This document shows, piece by piece, positions 63,707-64,000 of a stretch of 64,000 nucleotides of DNA; position 1 is the stretch's first letter; every line of letters starts with the position of its first letter. The notes below the pieces were generated by a model. That model did not search any database. It saw only the letters and a program-made list of their open reading frames with translations, and was not told the origin of the DNA. The stretch lies in assembly GCF_016100455.1 (NCBI RefSeq), contig NZ_JACFSK010000001.1, forward strand, positions 1,612,001-1,676,000. The letters are read 5' to 3'. This DNA is from Bartonella sp. M0283. GTDB lineage: Bacteria; Pseudomonadota; Alphaproteobacteria; Rhizobiales; Rhizobiaceae. A program made the translations under genes and the position numbers.

Positions 63707-64000
63707 TTGTACTGCCCGCTATTGATCGTGAAAGGGTCATAAGTCCCGTCTGTTTCTTGTTCCCGCGCGGCTTCCTGCATCATTTGCGAAAGTTCCGTCA
63801 CAGCTTCAAGGTGAATTTTCAATAATTCACTGTTCCGCTCGAGTTTCTTTTTCAAGCCGCCCAGCAATGTCTCTACTTTACTTTCCACCACATTATCAAA
63901 ATAACGGGCAACGTCTGCCATGGATTGGTTCAAATCACGCAAACCGCGGGCTTTACGAGCATTAATATCATTATAGTCGGGATTTTGATGCTTTTCGAGT
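63703..64000 (-). CDS. Uncharacterised coiled protein, C-terminal part (gene starts beyond the window)
   Basis: The frame is open from the right edge of the window to a stop at 63703, so only the C-terminal ~98 residues are present; the TTG at 63942 is not a convincing start, because the frame upstream (EKHQNPDYNDINARKARG) reads as protein. The visible part is helical and charged: LRDLNQSMADVARYFDNVVESKVETLLGGLKKKLERNSEL, then LKIHLEAVTELSQMMQEAAREQE. It overlaps the next gene by 4 nt. I recognise no family; no membrane segment is visible here. Confidence 0.7.
   Translation of the reverse strand, partial: LEKHQNPDYNDINARKARGLRDLNQSMADVARYFDNVVESKVETLLGGLKKKLERNSELLKIHLEAVTELSQMMQEAAREQETDGTYDPFTINSGQYK

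Overview
The window looks like a chromosomal segment of a Rhizobiales (Hyphomicrobiales) alphaproteobacterium, most likely a Bartonella-type member of the Bartonella/Brucella group. The reasons are the ctpA - rppH (ialA) - ialB neighbourhood, the orphan flagellar regulator FtcR, the rhizobial motility proteins MotC and MotE, the flagellin regulators FlaF and FlbT, rhizobial-type flagellins, and moderately AT-rich DNA with very AT-rich intergenic stretches. A motile Bartonella such as the bee-gut lineages would fit, but the species is an inference.

Layout. 1-1600: end of typA and ppa. 2-5.2 kb: two MHS-type MFS transporters around a YggT protein. 5.3-8.6 kb: metal homeostasis, with a small HMA protein, a CadR/ZntR-like MerR regulator and a divergent Zn/Cd P-type ATPase with a histidine-rich N-terminus. 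9.3-18.7 kb: a minus-strand housekeeping run read as obgE, proB, proA, nadD, rsfS, rlmH, envC, ctpA, rppH, ialB. 19.1-21.3 kb: rlmE and ppx/gppA. 21.6 kb: tRNA-Gln(CUG). 22-26 kb: a sparse region with a small acidic protein, an orphan phnN, purU and a disordered unknown protein. 26-27.1 kb: non-coding DNA with three tandem copies of a ~184-bp repeat.

27.1-64 kb: a near-complete flagellar and motor locus. Read on the minus strand from 56.5 kb, it carries a DUF1217 protein, flgF, fliI, an unknown membrane protein, flgB, flgC, an unannotated 62-aa ORF, fliE, flgG, flgA, flgI, motE, flgH, fliL, fliP, two flagellins, fliF, a FliH-like protein, motB, motC, fliK, a lytic transglycosylase, ftcR, flgE, flgK, flgL, flaF, flbT, flgD and fliQ. 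The divergent arm on the plus strand has motA, fliM, a DUF6468 protein, fliN, fliG, flhB and a small unknown. Together these encode the MS/C rings, rod, P/L rings, hook, junction, filament, stator, part of the export gate, and late regulation. flhA, fliR and fliJ are not seen. The locus ends at fliQ next to the tandem repeats, where flhA-fliR would follow in related genomes.

Most interesting points: the two flagellin genes share a promoter with identical geometry and a structured 5' leader. One helix of it shows a compensatory base-pair change between copies and another occludes the ribosome binding site. A 62-aa TTG-start ORF fits exactly between flgC and fliE. Tandem repeats stand where flhA-fliR is expected. 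Multiple-of-three tandem repeats lie inside flgI, flgD and fliK.
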